DNA of 8,299 nt, from the NCBI GenBank assembly GCA_003242605.1, contig QGUZ01000221.1, positions 1-8,299 of the forward strand, in the 5' to 3' direction. Origin of the DNA: Actinomycetota bacterium (GTDB lineage: Bacteria > Actinomycetota > Actinomycetes > Streptosporangiales > Streptosporangiaceae). Shown here in pieces: positions 1 to 6,919 of this stretch; positions within the stretch are counted from its first letter, which is position 1, and each line of letters begins with the position of its first letter. The position numbers and the translations under genes were made by a program. Under the pieces are notes generated by a model. That model was not told the DNA's origin. It saw only the letters and a program-made list of their open reading frames with translations, and ran no database searches.

Positions 1-97
1 ATGTGTTTAAAGGACCGGGCGCTGGCAGGGCCCGGGCCTTGTCCGGGGTGAGCCGCATGCCCGCGGCGAACCGCTCCGGGAAGCCGGGCGCCGGGGC
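1..97 (-). other. In-frame continuation of the AfsR-like reading frame beyond its TAG stop
   Basis: Read on the minus strand in the frame of the AfsR-like gene, the 32 codons after the TAG at 98-100 contain no stop before the window edge. They encode a segment containing FPERFAAGMRLTPDKARAL. Regulators of this family usually end, after an ITAAVR-like helix, with a tail of the form F..aFa.GraLtpdeAvaL, so this stretch looks like the displaced native C-terminus. An alternative is a short separate ORF starting at the ATG at 56-58, but nothing supports it: there is no well-placed ribosome binding site and no recognisable product. The resemblance comes from memory of the family, not an alignment. 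Confidence 0.5.
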
Positions 98-3000
98 CTA
101 GACGGCCGCGGTGATCCGGGCCAGGTCGTCCCGGTCGCGGGCGGCGAGCCGCTGCCCGGCGGCCCGGCGGGCGGCCTCGGCCGCGCCGAGCAGCAGCGCG
201 GCGAGGCGGGGGCGGCCATCCGGCACGAGCGCGGCCGCCATGCCGACGAGCGCCCACGCCATCTCCGGGACCGAGCCCAGCTCGCGGGCGACCGCGAACC
301 CCTCGCGGAACCGGTCGAGCGCCCCCGCCGCGTCGCCCCGCCCGACGGCGAGCAGCCCCAGCTCGGCGAGCACCATCGCCAGGTACGGCGGCGGCCCCTC
401 GCCGTCCCGCCGCCGGGCGGCATCGAGCAGCCCGCGCAGGTGCCCCTCGGCCTCGGCCGGGTCCCCGGCGCGACGGGCGGCGACCGCGAGGGCGAGGCGG
501 GCGAGCACCTCCTCCTGGTGCAGCCCCTGCCGGGCGGCGAGCCGCCGCGCCCGCTCGCCGTACTCCCGGGCGCCCGCGACATCCCCGGTCCGCGCCGACA
601 GCCAGGCGAGCCAGCCCAGCCGCCCGGCCACGTCCGGCCACAGGCCCAGCTCCTCGGCGAGCCGCAGCCCGTCCCGGCAGAGCCGCATCGCCTCGGCGTG
701 GTCGCCGGACAGGTCGGCGAGGCCGATCAGCCAGTCGGTGCCCCGCAGCACCCCCCACGCGTCGCCGAGCTCGTCGAACAGCTCGGCGCTGCGCCGGGCG
801 TCGCGCTCGAGCGCGGCGAGGTCGTGCCGCATGTGCGCGAGCATCGCCCGGGTGCTCAGCGCCGCCGCCTCACCCCACCGGTCGCCGGCGGCGCGGAACG
901 CGGCGAGCGCGTCCGCCAGCGGGCCGGCGGCGGCCGCCCCGTCCCCGAGGCCGGCGCGCGCCATGGCGAGGAACCACTCGGCCCGGGCGCGCTCGGCCGG
1001 CCCGGCGAGCCCGCGGTACGCCGCCAGCGCATCGGCCGCCCGCTCCGGCCCGGCCTGCCCCTGCCAGATCGCGAGCCCGGCGTGCCACACCCCGCCCGCC
1101 GCCCGCAGCCCGTCCGGGGCCGGGCCGCCGATCGCGAGCGCCGCCTCCAGGGCGCGGCGCGCCTCGCCCACCCGGCCGCGCAGGAACCGGTACCAGGTGA
1201 GCGCGAGCGCGAGCCGCAGCGCCGGCTCGGCCGCCCCGCAGCGGCGGAAGGTGTCGAGCGCGGCCCGCAGGTTCGCCGCCTCGGCGTCGAGCCGCTGCAG
1301 CCACTCCCGCTGGCCGCGGCCGCGCAGCAGCGGATCGGCCCGGAGGGCGAGCGCCAGGTAGTGCTCGGCGTGGCGGCGCCGCACCGCCGCCTCCTCGCCG
1401 CTCTCCCGCAGCCGGTCGAGGCAGTACGCGGCGACCGACTCCAGCAGCCGGAACCGCGGCCCGTCGCCGCGCACCACGAGCGAGCGGTCGACGAGCCCGG
1501 CGAGCAGGTCGAGCACCTCGGCCCGGTCGACCCCGTCCCCGGCGCACACCGCCTCGGCCGCCTCCAGCGTGCAGCCGCCGACGTGCACGGCGAGCCGCCG
1601 CAGCACCGCCCGCTCGGCGTCGCCGAGCAGCCGCCAGCTCCAGTCGATCACCGCGGCGAGGGTGCGCTGCCGGGCGGGCGCGTCCCGCGGCCCCCGGCCG
1701 AGCAGCCCGAACCGGTCACGGGGAACCTGGAGCCGGGCGGCGAGCTCGGCCACCCCGAGGGCGGGCACCCGGGTGGCGGCGAGCTCCAGGGCGAGCGGGA
1801 TCCCGTCGAGCCGGCGGCACCCCTCGGCGATCGCGCCGACGTCGGCGCCCCCGCCCAGGCCGGCCCGCGCCGCGACCATCCGTACCGCGGGGCAGGCGGC
1901 GAGCCGCTCCGGATCGTCGGTGTCCGGGACCTCCAGCGGCGGCACCTCCCAGCGGGCCTCGCCGCGCAGCCGCAGCGGCTCCCGGCCGGTGGCGAGCACG
2001 TGCAGCCCGGGCGCGGCGGCGAGCAGCGCCGCGACGAGGCCGGCCACCGGCTCGATCACGTGCTCGCAGTTGTCGAGCACGAGCAGGGTGCGCCGCTCGC
2101 GCAGCACGGCGGCGAGCCGGTCGGCGGCCGGGCGGGTCTCGCCGGGGGCGTCCGGTACGGCGAGCGCGGCGAGGACCGGCTCGGCGGCGTCCCCGGACCC
2201 GTCCCAGGTGGCGAGGTCGACGAGCCACACGCCGTCCGGGAACGCGTCGACGAGGGAGCGGGCGGCGGCCACGGCCACGCTGGTCTTGCCGACCCCGCCC
2301 GGGCCGGTGAGCGTGACCAGCCGCCCGGCGCCGAGCAGCTCGCGCACCCGCGCCACCGCGTGGTCGCGGCCGATCAGCTCGGTCACCGGGGCGGGCAGGT
2401 TGGTGGCGGGCCGTGCCGCACGCGCGGCCGCGGGCGGCGGGTCCTCGGCCGGGTCGCCGCGGAGGATCGCCTGGTGCAGCGCGGTCAGCTCCGGGCCGGG
2501 GTCGAGGCCGAGCTCGTCGGCGAGCAGCCGCCGCAGCCCGGCGAAGTCGTCGAGCGCCTCGGCGGTGCGGCCCGACCGGTGCAGCGCGCGCAGGTGGGCC
2601 GCGCGCAGCCGCTCCCGGAACGGGTGCCGGGCGACGAGCTCGCCCAGCTCGGCGACGAGCTCCCGGTGCTCGCCGAGCGTGAGCCGTACCTCGGCGTGCT
2701 CCTCGACGGCGGCGAGCCGCCGCTCCTCCCAGTGCCGTACGGCGTCGCGGGCGAACTCCTCGTCGGCGAAGTCGGCGAGGAACGGCCCGCGCCACAGCTC
2801 CAGCGCGGCGGCGAGCAGCGCCGCCCGTTCCCGTGCGCCGGCGGCGGCCCGGGCGCGCTCCACCAGGGCGGTGAACCGCGCCGCGTCGACCGCGCCCGGC
2901 CCGGGCCGCAGCGCGTACCCGGGCGGCTGGGAGACGACGAGGTCGCGCCCGCCCGGCTCGGCCGCCTCGAGCGCCCGCCGCAGCTGGGAGATCCGCACGT

Positions 3001-3190
3001 GGAGGGCGGCGGCCGGGTCCGCGGGGGCCTCCTCCCCCCACAGGTCCTCGACCAGCCGGTCCCGCGACACCACGTGTCCCTCGTGCAGGAGCAGGTCGGC
3101 GAGGAGCGCCCGCACCTTCCGCCCCGGAATCGTCACCGGCTCGCCGTCGTCGGTCCACACGGCGAGCGGCCCCAGCACGCCGAATCGCAC
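98..3190 (-). CDS. AfsR/SARP-family transcriptional regulator (BTAD, NB-ARC ATPase, TPR-like)
   Basis: This is a large cytoplasmic regulator of about 1030 residues. In order it has an OmpR-like winged helix (about 1-95, opening RFGVLGPLAVW), a bacterial transcriptional activation domain (about 100-247, with GPFLADF and ELGLDPGPEL), and an NB-ARC/STAND ATPase. The ATPase has Walker A GPGGVGKTS near 296-304, Walker B TLLVLDNCEH near 368-377, ATGREPLRL near 400 and GIPLALELAA near 463. The hallmark WLQRLDAEAANLRAAL lies near 630, and helical TPR-like repeats run to the end. Family members act as ATP-dependent activators, often of secondary metabolism; no target can be named here. GTG at 3190 is preferred because relatives begin MRFGVLGPL; GTG at 3193 is the in-frame alternative. 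No Shine-Dalgarno sequence is visible. The gene is divergent from the Nudix fusion gene. The TAG stop appears premature, since tail-like sequence continues in frame to the window edge. Confidence 0.93.
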   Translation of the reverse strand: MRFGVLGPLAVWTDDGEPVTIPGRKVRALLADLLLHEGHVVSRDRLVEDLWGEEAPADPAAALHVRISQLRRALEAAEPGGRDLVVSQPPGYALRPGPGAVDAARFTALVERARAAAGARERAALLAAALELWRGPFLADFADEEFARDAVRHWEERRLAAVEEHAEVRLTLGEHRELVAELGELVARHPFRERLRAAHLRALHRSGRTAEALDDFAGLRRLLADELGLDPGPELTALHQAILRGDPAEDPPPAAARAARPATNLPAPVTELIGRDHAVARVRELLGAGRLVTLTGPGGVGKTSVAVAAARSLVDAFPDGVWLVDLATWDGSGDAAEPVLAALAVPDAPGETRPAADRLAAVLRERRTLLVLDNCEHVIEPVAGLVAALLAAAPGLHVLATGREPLRLRGEARWEVPPLEVPDTDDPERLAACPAVRMVAARAGLGGGADVGAIAEGCRRLDGIPLALELAATRVPALGVAELAARLQVPRDRFGLLGRGPRDAPARQRTLAAVIDWSWRLLGDAERAVLRRLAVHVGGCTLEAAEAVCAGDGVDRAEVLDLLAGLVDRSLVVRGDGPRFRLLESVAAYCLDRLRESGEEAAVRRRHAEHYLALALRADPLLRGRGQREWLQRLDAEAANLRAALDTFRRCGAAEPALRLALALTWYRFLRGRVGEARRALEAALAIGGPAPDGLRAAGGVWHAGLAIWQGQAGPERAADALAAYRGLAGPAERARAEWFLAMARAGLGDGAAAAGPLADALAAFRAAGDRWGEAAALSTRAMLAHMRHDLAALERDARRSAELFDELGDAWGVLRGTDWLIGLADLSGDHAEAMRLCRDGLRLAEELGLWPDVAGRLGWLAWLSARTGDVAGAREYGERARRLAARQGLHQEEVLARLALAVAARRAGDPAEAEGHLRGLLDAARRRDGEGPPPYLAMVLAELGLLAVGRGDAAGALDRFREGFAVARELGSVPEMAWALVGMAAALVPDGRPRLAALLLGAAEAARRAAGQRLAARDRDDLARITAAV

Positions 3191-3193
3191 CAC

Positions 3194-3319
3194 CCCACGC
3201 TACGGAACGCCCGGCCGCCCGGCGACCCCTTTGGCCGATCATTCCGCGCCGGGCCCTCGCGCCGCGCCGGTAGGGGGTACGGCGGCGCGGCCGTGCCTCG
3301 AGCGGACAGGATTGGGCGC
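3194..3319. promoter_or_regulatory. Divergent intergenic region between the AfsR-like and Nudix-fusion genes
   Basis: These 126 bp separate two divergently read genes, so both promoters should lie here. The region includes the candidate minus-strand -10 (TAGCGT, 3197-3202) and GGACAGG at 3304-3310. The latter ends 9 nt before the ATG at 3320 and is the best ribosome binding site candidate for the hydrolase gene. TAGGGGGTAC at 3271-3280 could be part of a plus-strand promoter, but it has no convincing -35 partner. I see no strong palindromic operator. Confidence 0.5.
3197..3202 (-). promoter_or_regulatory. Candidate -10 box for a leaderless AfsR-like transcript
   Basis: On the minus strand, TAGCGT fits the loose actinobacterial -10 pattern (TA...T). 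Its last base is 7 nt before the GTG at 3190, so a transcript starting at the usual distance would begin at or next to the start codon. The lack of any Shine-Dalgarno sequence before this gene agrees with leaderless translation. I see no convincing -35 element; the region 17-19 nt upstream is only GC-rich. Confidence 0.3.
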
Positions 3320-4900
3320 ATGCAGACGTCCGCGTGGGAGAAGCTGGTCCGGGACCGGATCCCCGAGCTGTATGCGGAGGGGACGTATCGGGTGGCGGAG
3401 CCCGGCGAGCGCGCCGCGCTGCTCCGCGCCAAGCTCCTCGAGGAGACCGAGGAGTACCTCGCCGCCCCCGACCCCGAGGAGCTCGCCGACGTCCTCGAGG
3501 TGGTGCGCGCGCTCGCCCAGGCGCACGGGATCGACCTCGCGGAGCTGGAGCGGCTGCGCGCGGAGAAGGCCGCCCGGCGCGGCGGCTTCGACGGCGGCGT
3601 CGTGCTGCGCGAGACCCGCCCGGCACGGCAGAGCGCCCGCGCCGTCCTGCTCGACGGCGGCGACCTGATCCTCTTCCGCCGGGTACGGCCGGGCCGGCCC
3701 GAGCCGTACTGGGTCACCCCGGGCGGCAAGGTGGAGCCGGGCGACGCCTCGCCCGAGGCGGCGCTGCGCCGGGAGCTCGACGAGGAGCTGGGCGCCACCG
3801 CCGGGCCCGCCCTGCCGATCCTCGTCCTCGACGAGCCCGGCGCGCGGCACTGGTTCTTCGCCTGCCGGCTGCGCACCCTCGACCCCTCCCGGCGGCGCGG
3901 GCCCGAGTTCGGCGACCCGGCCCGGGGCCGCCACGAGATCGTGCGGGTGCCGTGCACGCCCGACGCGATCCGCGCCGTCAACCTCGTGCCGCCCGGGCTC
4001 GCCCGGTTCCTCGCCGCGAACGCCGCGCTCCTGCCCGGCCTGCTGGACGCGGCGACCTACGCCCCGGGCCGGTACCGGCCCGTCGTCGACGTGCATCTGC
4101 TCGTGCTCGACGGCGACCGGGTCCTGCTCGGGCGCAGGCGGAACACCGGGTACGCGGACGGCGAGTGGCAGATCATGCCCTCCGGCCACCTCGACGAGGG
4201 CGAGTCGGTCGTCGACGCGGTGATCCGCGAGGCGAGGGAGGAGCTCGGCCTGCACGTCGACCCCGCCGACATCGCGCCCGCGCACGTGCTCCACCACCGC
4301 AACCCCGGCGGCACCGCCCGCGTCGGCTTCTTCTTCGTCGCCCGCCGCCCGCTCGGCGAGCCGGTCAACGCCGAGCCGCACAAGTGCGCCGAGCTCGCCT
4401 GGTTCCCGGTCGGTGACCTGCCCGCGGACATCGTCCCGTACGCGGCGGCGGGTATCCGCCAGGCGCTGCGCGGAGCGGCGTTCTCGCTGCACGGCTGGGG
4501 CGATCCGGGCCCGGCCGAGCTGCGGGCCGAGGCCGCACGGGCCGGGTACGCCGAGCTGTCCGTCGCCGTCGTCGCCCACCGCGACGGTTCGGTCCTCGTC
4601 CTCTCCGACGAGCACGGCGACCGCCTCCCCGAGACCGTGGTACGGCCCGGCGAGCCGGTGGACCACGCCGCCGCCCGCCTGTGCCCCGGCCCGGCCCGCT
4701 ACCTCGCCGCCGAGGACTACGTGTCCCCGGCCGGAACCCCGGCCCGCCGCTTCGCCTTCGCCGTCCCCCTCCCGCCGGACGCCCCGCTCCCGCCGAACGG
4801 CCGCCTGCTCCCCGCCGGCGCCCAAGCCCGACTCACCGCCGCCCAGCGCCGCTTCGTCGACGCGTGGCGGGCCTCCGGCGCACCCGGGTCCGGCCGCTGA
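3320..4900 (+). CDS. MazG-like/Nudix/Nudix fusion hydrolase with a degenerate third Nudix-like domain
   Basis: This 526-residue, probably cytoplasmic protein appears to be a fused nucleotide-pool sanitation enzyme. Residues 1-95 resemble MazG/PRA-PH-type NTP pyrophosphohydrolases, with KLVRDRIPE at 8-16 and acidic clusters EETEE (41-45) and EELAD (53-57), which in this fold bind Mg2+. Residues about 103-240 form a first Nudix domain with RELDEELG at 151-158. Residues about 251-390 form a second, whose box at 289-311 matches G-x5-E-x7-REUxEExGU exactly (GHLDEGE then REAREELGL). Residues about 411-520 again look Nudix-like (SVAVVAHRDGSVLVLSD) but lack the catalytic box. ATG 3320 was chosen because it begins the KLVRDRIPE domain and follows GGACAGG. 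The frame stays open far upstream, but that stretch is antisense to the AfsR-like gene. The gene is convergent with the exporter. Substrates cannot be assigned; oxidised, non-canonical or nucleoside-diphosphate-linked nucleotides are typical of the families. Confidence 0.9.
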   Translation: MQTSAWEKLVRDRIPELYAEGTYRVAEPGERAALLRAKLLEETEEYLAAPDPEELADVLEVVRALAQAHGIDLAELERLRAEKAARRGGFDGGVVLRETRPARQSARAVLLDGGDLILFRRVRPGRPEPYWVTPGGKVEPGDASPEAALRRELDEELGATAGPALPILVLDEPGARHWFFACRLRTLDPSRRRGPEFGDPARGRHEIVRVPCTPDAIRAVNLVPPGLARFLAANAALLPGLLDAATYAPGRYRPVVDVHLLVLDGDRVLLGRRRNTGYADGEWQIMPSGHLDEGESVVDAVIREAREELGLHVDPADIAPAHVLHHRNPGGTARVGFFFVARRPLGEPVNAEPHKCAELAWFPVGDLPADIVPYAAAGIRQALRGAAFSLHGWGDPGPAELRAEAARAGYAELSVAVVAHRDGSVLVLSDEHGDRLPETVVRPGEPVDHAAARLCPGPARYLAAEDYVSPAGTPARRFAFAVPLPPDAPLPPNGRLLPAGAQARLTAAQRRFVDAWRASGAPGSGR

Positions 4901-4935
4901 GGCCGGCCGCAGGGGCGCGGCTGTCACGTCTGCGA

Positions 4936-4950
4936 GCGGCGGGCCGCCGC
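4936..4950. terminator. Candidate hairpin between convergent genes
   Basis: GCGGCGGGCCGCCGC is self-complementary with 7-base arms around one central base; a realistic fold is a 5-6 bp GC stem with a 3-5 nt loop. It lies in the 130 bp gap between the convergent stops at 4900 and 5031. A second small inverted repeat (AGGGC-AC-GCCCT, 4969-4980) lies nearby. There is no T-tract on either strand, as is common in actinomycetes. In sequence this GC-rich, short self-complementary stretches also occur by chance. Confidence 0.3.
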
Positions 4951-5030
4951 GGTGTGGGCACGGGCCGCAGGGCACGCCCTACCAGCGGGCGGCCGGCGCG
5001 CCGGGCCGGGGAAGCGGTCCGGGGCGTCCG

Positions 5031-6593
5031 CTACGAGGTGGCCGTGGTCGGTTCGGGGTGGGACGTGCCGCCGACCGGGGTCCGGCGGAGGAAGACGACG
5101 GCGAACAGGGCCGAAGCGGCGAGGAGGACGGCGGCGGCGATCGCCGCGGCGTGCATGCCGGCGGTGAACGCCTCGCGGGCGGCCGTGCGCACGGCCTCGC
5201 CGGTCGCGGCGGGCAGGTGCTCGGCGGCGGTGACCGCTCCGGCGAGGGTCTCGCGGGCGGCGTCGGCAACCTCGGCGGGGAGGCCGGCCGGGAGGGCATC
5301 GGCGGTCCGCCGGGTGTAGACGGCGGTGCCGATGCTGCCGAGGATCGCCATGCCGAGCGCGCCGCCGAACTCGGTGGTGCACTCCAGCAGCGCGGAGACC
5401 GCGCCGGCCCGGTTCGGCGGGGCGACGCTCATCACCATCTCGTTGCTCTGCGTGGTCACCACGACGAGGCCGATCGCGTACCCGCCGACGAGGAGCAGGA
5501 AGCCCCACAGCGGCGAGTCGGGGGTGATCCGCGTCATCCCCGCGAAGCCCGCCGCGGCGACGAGGAACCCGCACCCGACGATGTAGGCGCGGTCGAGGCG
5601 CCGCGCGAGCGCCACGCTCGCCGGTGCGGCGCCGGCGACGGCGACCGAGGGGAGCACGCTCCACAGCGCGGCCTCGAGCGGGCTCATGCCGAGCACGGAC
5701 TGCAGGAACTGAGTGGTCTGGATGGCGAACCCGATCATGGCGAACATCGCCGGCAGGCCGACGAGGAGCGACCCGCCGAACGCGCGCCGCCGCAGCAGGC
5801 CCAGGTCGATCATCGGGTACGGGATCCGGGCCTGGCGCCTCAGGAACAGGACGGCGACGAGGAGCCCTGCCGCGATCGCGGCCACCGGCAGCGGCCGGTG
5901 GCCGTCCTTGGCGAGCTCCTTGATCCCGTAGCTGACCGGGAGCGCGGCGGCGAGCGACAGCACGGCGCTGAGCAGGTCGAACCGGGCCGACTCCGGCGCC
6001 TTGGACTCGGGCACGAGCAGCGGCGCGAGCACGAGCAGCAGCGCCATCACCGGGGTGTTCACCAGGAAGACCGAGCCCCACCAGAAGTGTTCGAGCAGCA
6101 GGCCGCTCATCACCGGGCCCACCGCCACGCCCGCGCTGAGCACCGCCGTCCAGATCGCGATCGCGGTGCCGCGCTGCCCGGGGTCGTGGAACATGGCGCG
6201 GATGAGCGCGAGCGTCGAGGGCATGAGGGTGGCGCCGCCGACGCCGAGCAGGGCGCGGGCGACGATGAGCAGCTCCGCGTTCGGCGCGTAAGCGGCGAGC
6301 ATCGACGCCGCCCCGAACGCCGCCGCGCCCGACAGCAGCAGCCTGCGCCGCCCGATCCGGTCGCCGAGCGCCCCCATCGTGATGAGCAACCCGGCGAGCA
6401 CGAAGCCGTAGATGTCGAAGATCCACAGCTGCTGGGTGGCGGTCGGGGCGAGCTGCCTGCTGATGAACGGCACGGCGAAGTAGAGCACTGAGACGTCCAT
6501 CGAGACGAGGAGCAGGGGGAGCAGCAGCACCGTCAGGCCGATCCACTCGCGCCGGCCCGCCCGGGGTCCGGGGCCGGTGTCCGTCGAGGTCAT
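5031..6593 (-). CDS. DHA2-type MFS multidrug exporter (SmvA/LfrA/QacA-like, 14 TM)
   Basis: This 520-residue inner-membrane proton/drug antiporter of the major facilitator superfamily has hydrophobic segments consistent with 14 TM helices. The first helix carries the DHA2 motif around Asp33 (SMDVSVLYFAVPFIS), as in SmvA/LfrA/QacA-like exporters of cationic biocides and dyes. Motif A is GALGDRIGRRR at 74-84, and the antiporter motif C is GVAVGPVMSG at 155-164. A long extracytoplasmic-type loop with few hydrophobic residues spans about 428-475, before the final helix (about 480-502). ATG at 6593 was chosen because CTGGAG ends 6 nt upstream. The frame is open to 6707, but that extension would cross the predicted promoter. 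The gene is divergent from a GntR-TetR regulator that probably represses it. The substrate is unknown; the family assignment is firm. Confidence 0.93.
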   Translation of the reverse strand: MTSTDTGPGPRAGRREWIGLTVLLLPLLLVSMDVSVLYFAVPFISRQLAPTATQQLWIFDIYGFVLAGLLITMGALGDRIGRRRLLLSGAAAFGAASMLAAYAPNAELLIVARALLGVGGATLMPSTLALIRAMFHDPGQRGTAIAIWTAVLSAGVAVGPVMSGLLLEHFWWGSVFLVNTPVMALLLVLAPLLVPESKAPESARFDLLSAVLSLAAALPVSYGIKELAKDGHRPLPVAAIAAGLLVAVLFLRRQARIPYPMIDLGLLRRRAFGGSLLVGLPAMFAMIGFAIQTTQFLQSVLGMSPLEAALWSVLPSVAVAGAAPASVALARRLDRAYIVGCGFLVAAAGFAGMTRITPDSPLWGFLLLVGGYAIGLVVVTTQSNEMVMSVAPPNRAGAVSALLECTTEFGGALGMAILGSIGTAVYTRRTADALPAGLPAEVADAARETLAGAVTAAEHLPAATGEAVRTAAREAFTAGMHAAAIAAAVLLAASALFAVVFLRRTPVGGTSHPEPTTATS

Positions 6594-6599
6594 ACCGAT

Positions 6600-6605
6600 C
6601 TCCAG
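6600..6605 (-). promoter_or_regulatory. Ribosome binding site of the MFS exporter
   Basis: On the minus strand CTGGAG lies 6 nt before the ATG at 6593. It fixes this start in preference to upstream in-frame codons (GTG near 6670, ATG at 6707), which would fall inside or next to the predicted promoter. Confidence 0.7.
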
Positions 6606-6679
6606 GTCAATCGGAAGCAGGGGAAAGGCGGCGACGCGTGGGGCACGCCCGCCGGCGATGCGGCCGCTCACCTGAATAC

Positions 6680-6707
6680 ACTGTACGCATGGATGCGTAC
6701 ATGGCAA
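6680..6707 (-). promoter_or_regulatory. Predicted promoter of the MFS exporter
   Basis: On the minus strand TTGCCA (6707-6702) and TACAGT (6685-6680) form a -35/-10 pair with a 16-nt spacer. TACAGT keeps the key TA...T bases of a primary-sigma -10, and TTGCCA matches four of six bases of TTGACA. Initiation would fall near 6673, giving a 5' leader of roughly 80 nt to the ATG at 6593. A perfect palindrome fills the spacer and overlaps the first four bases of the -10, as expected for a repressed promoter. Confidence 0.6.
6682..6701. promoter_or_regulatory. Operator O1: perfect 20-bp palindrome over the exporter promoter
   Basis: TGTACGCAT-GG-ATGCGTACA has perfect 9-base arms around a two-base centre. 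Its size is typical of TetR-family operators. It lies exactly between the predicted -35 and -10 of the exporter, so a bound repressor would exclude RNA polymerase. The divergent GntR-TetR protein is the obvious candidate ligand. The sequence is certain; binding is inferred. Confidence 0.72.
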
Positions 6708-6764
6708 GCCGAGGTCGGAATTTCCCTTGCGAACTGCGACTTCATGGTGCCGGCAAATGCCTCG

Positions 6765-6776
6765 TGTACTAGTACA
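6765..6776. promoter_or_regulatory. Operator O2: perfect 12-bp palindrome TGTACTAGTACA
   Basis: This is a perfect 12-bp palindrome in the middle of the divergent region. Its GT...AC ends fit the general pattern of GntR-family operators, and its TGTAC half-site is shared with O1. It is repeated as O3 exactly 100 bp to the right, with one mismatch. Confidence 0.6.
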
Positions 6777-6864
6777 TCAGCCGAATCCGCCGCCTGTGGG
6801 GATGTGCCGGTCGCCGATCGAAGCGCATGTGACCTGCGGTGACGCGTGATGGGTCGGCTACAGG

Positions 6865-6876
6865 TGTACTAGTACG
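6865..6876. promoter_or_regulatory. Operator O3: second copy of the TGTACTAGTAC palindrome, upstream of the regulator
   Basis: TGTACTAGTACG matches O2 at 11 of 12 positions and keeps a perfect 10-bp palindromic core. With the preceding G, a 12-base direct repeat (GTGTACTAGTAC) is shared with O2. The site ends 43 bp before the regulator start codon and overlaps a candidate -10 (TACGCT, 6873-6878), although the matching -35 is weak. The position suits autorepression of the regulator. Confidence 0.6.
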
Positions 6877-6905
6877 CTAGGGGCCGCCGCGCTCGTGCCC
6901 TCAGC

Positions 6906-6912
6906 GAGAGGA
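6906..6912 (+). promoter_or_regulatory. Ribosome binding site of the GntR-TetR regulator
   Basis: GAGAGGA lies 7 nt before the GTG at 6920. It supports that GTG as the start; an ATG at 6912 is out of frame and reaches a stop after three codons. Confidence 0.65.
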
Positions 6913-6919
6913 TGTCGGG

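Larger units (their letters stand above)
6594..6919. promoter_or_regulatory. 326-bp divergent regulatory region of the exporter and GntR-TetR regulator
   Basis: This gene-free stretch separates the divergently transcribed exporter and regulator. Its content is unlike the flanking genes, with AT-richer patches and three palindromes listed separately: a 20-bp one at 6682-6701 and two 12-bp-class ones at 6765-6776 and 6865-6876. All three share the half-site TGTAC. It also contains the predicted exporter promoter (6680-6707), the exporter ribosome binding site (6600-6605) and the regulator ribosome binding site (6906-6912). I see no small ORF with coding character inside it. Confidence 0.8.

Noticed and set aside
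440..3319. The hydrolase frame stays open for 960 codons upstream of its ATG, giving an apparent 1486-residue protein.
   Set aside because: This stretch is antisense to the well-supported AfsR-like gene, and its translation is low-complexity Pro/Arg/Glu/Gly-rich. The KLVRDRIPE domain begins at the ATG at 3320. Long antisense frames are normal at this GC content.
3239..4975. Minus-strand open frame of 578 codons opposite the hydrolase gene.
   Set aside because: The translation has no recognisable domain and mirrors the codon bias of the plus-strand Nudix gene.
4413..6491. Plus-strand open frame of 692 codons opposite the exporter.
   Set aside because: The translation is Arg/Glu/Gln/His-rich without domain similarity; the minus-strand frame encodes a clear 14-TM MFS protein.
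6594..6707. N-terminal extension of the exporter to the in-frame ATG at 6707.
   Set aside because: It would place coding sequence over the predicted promoter and O1, has no ribosome binding site, and encodes Cys/His/Pro-rich sequence unlike DHA2 transporters. The ATG at 6593 has CTGGAG.
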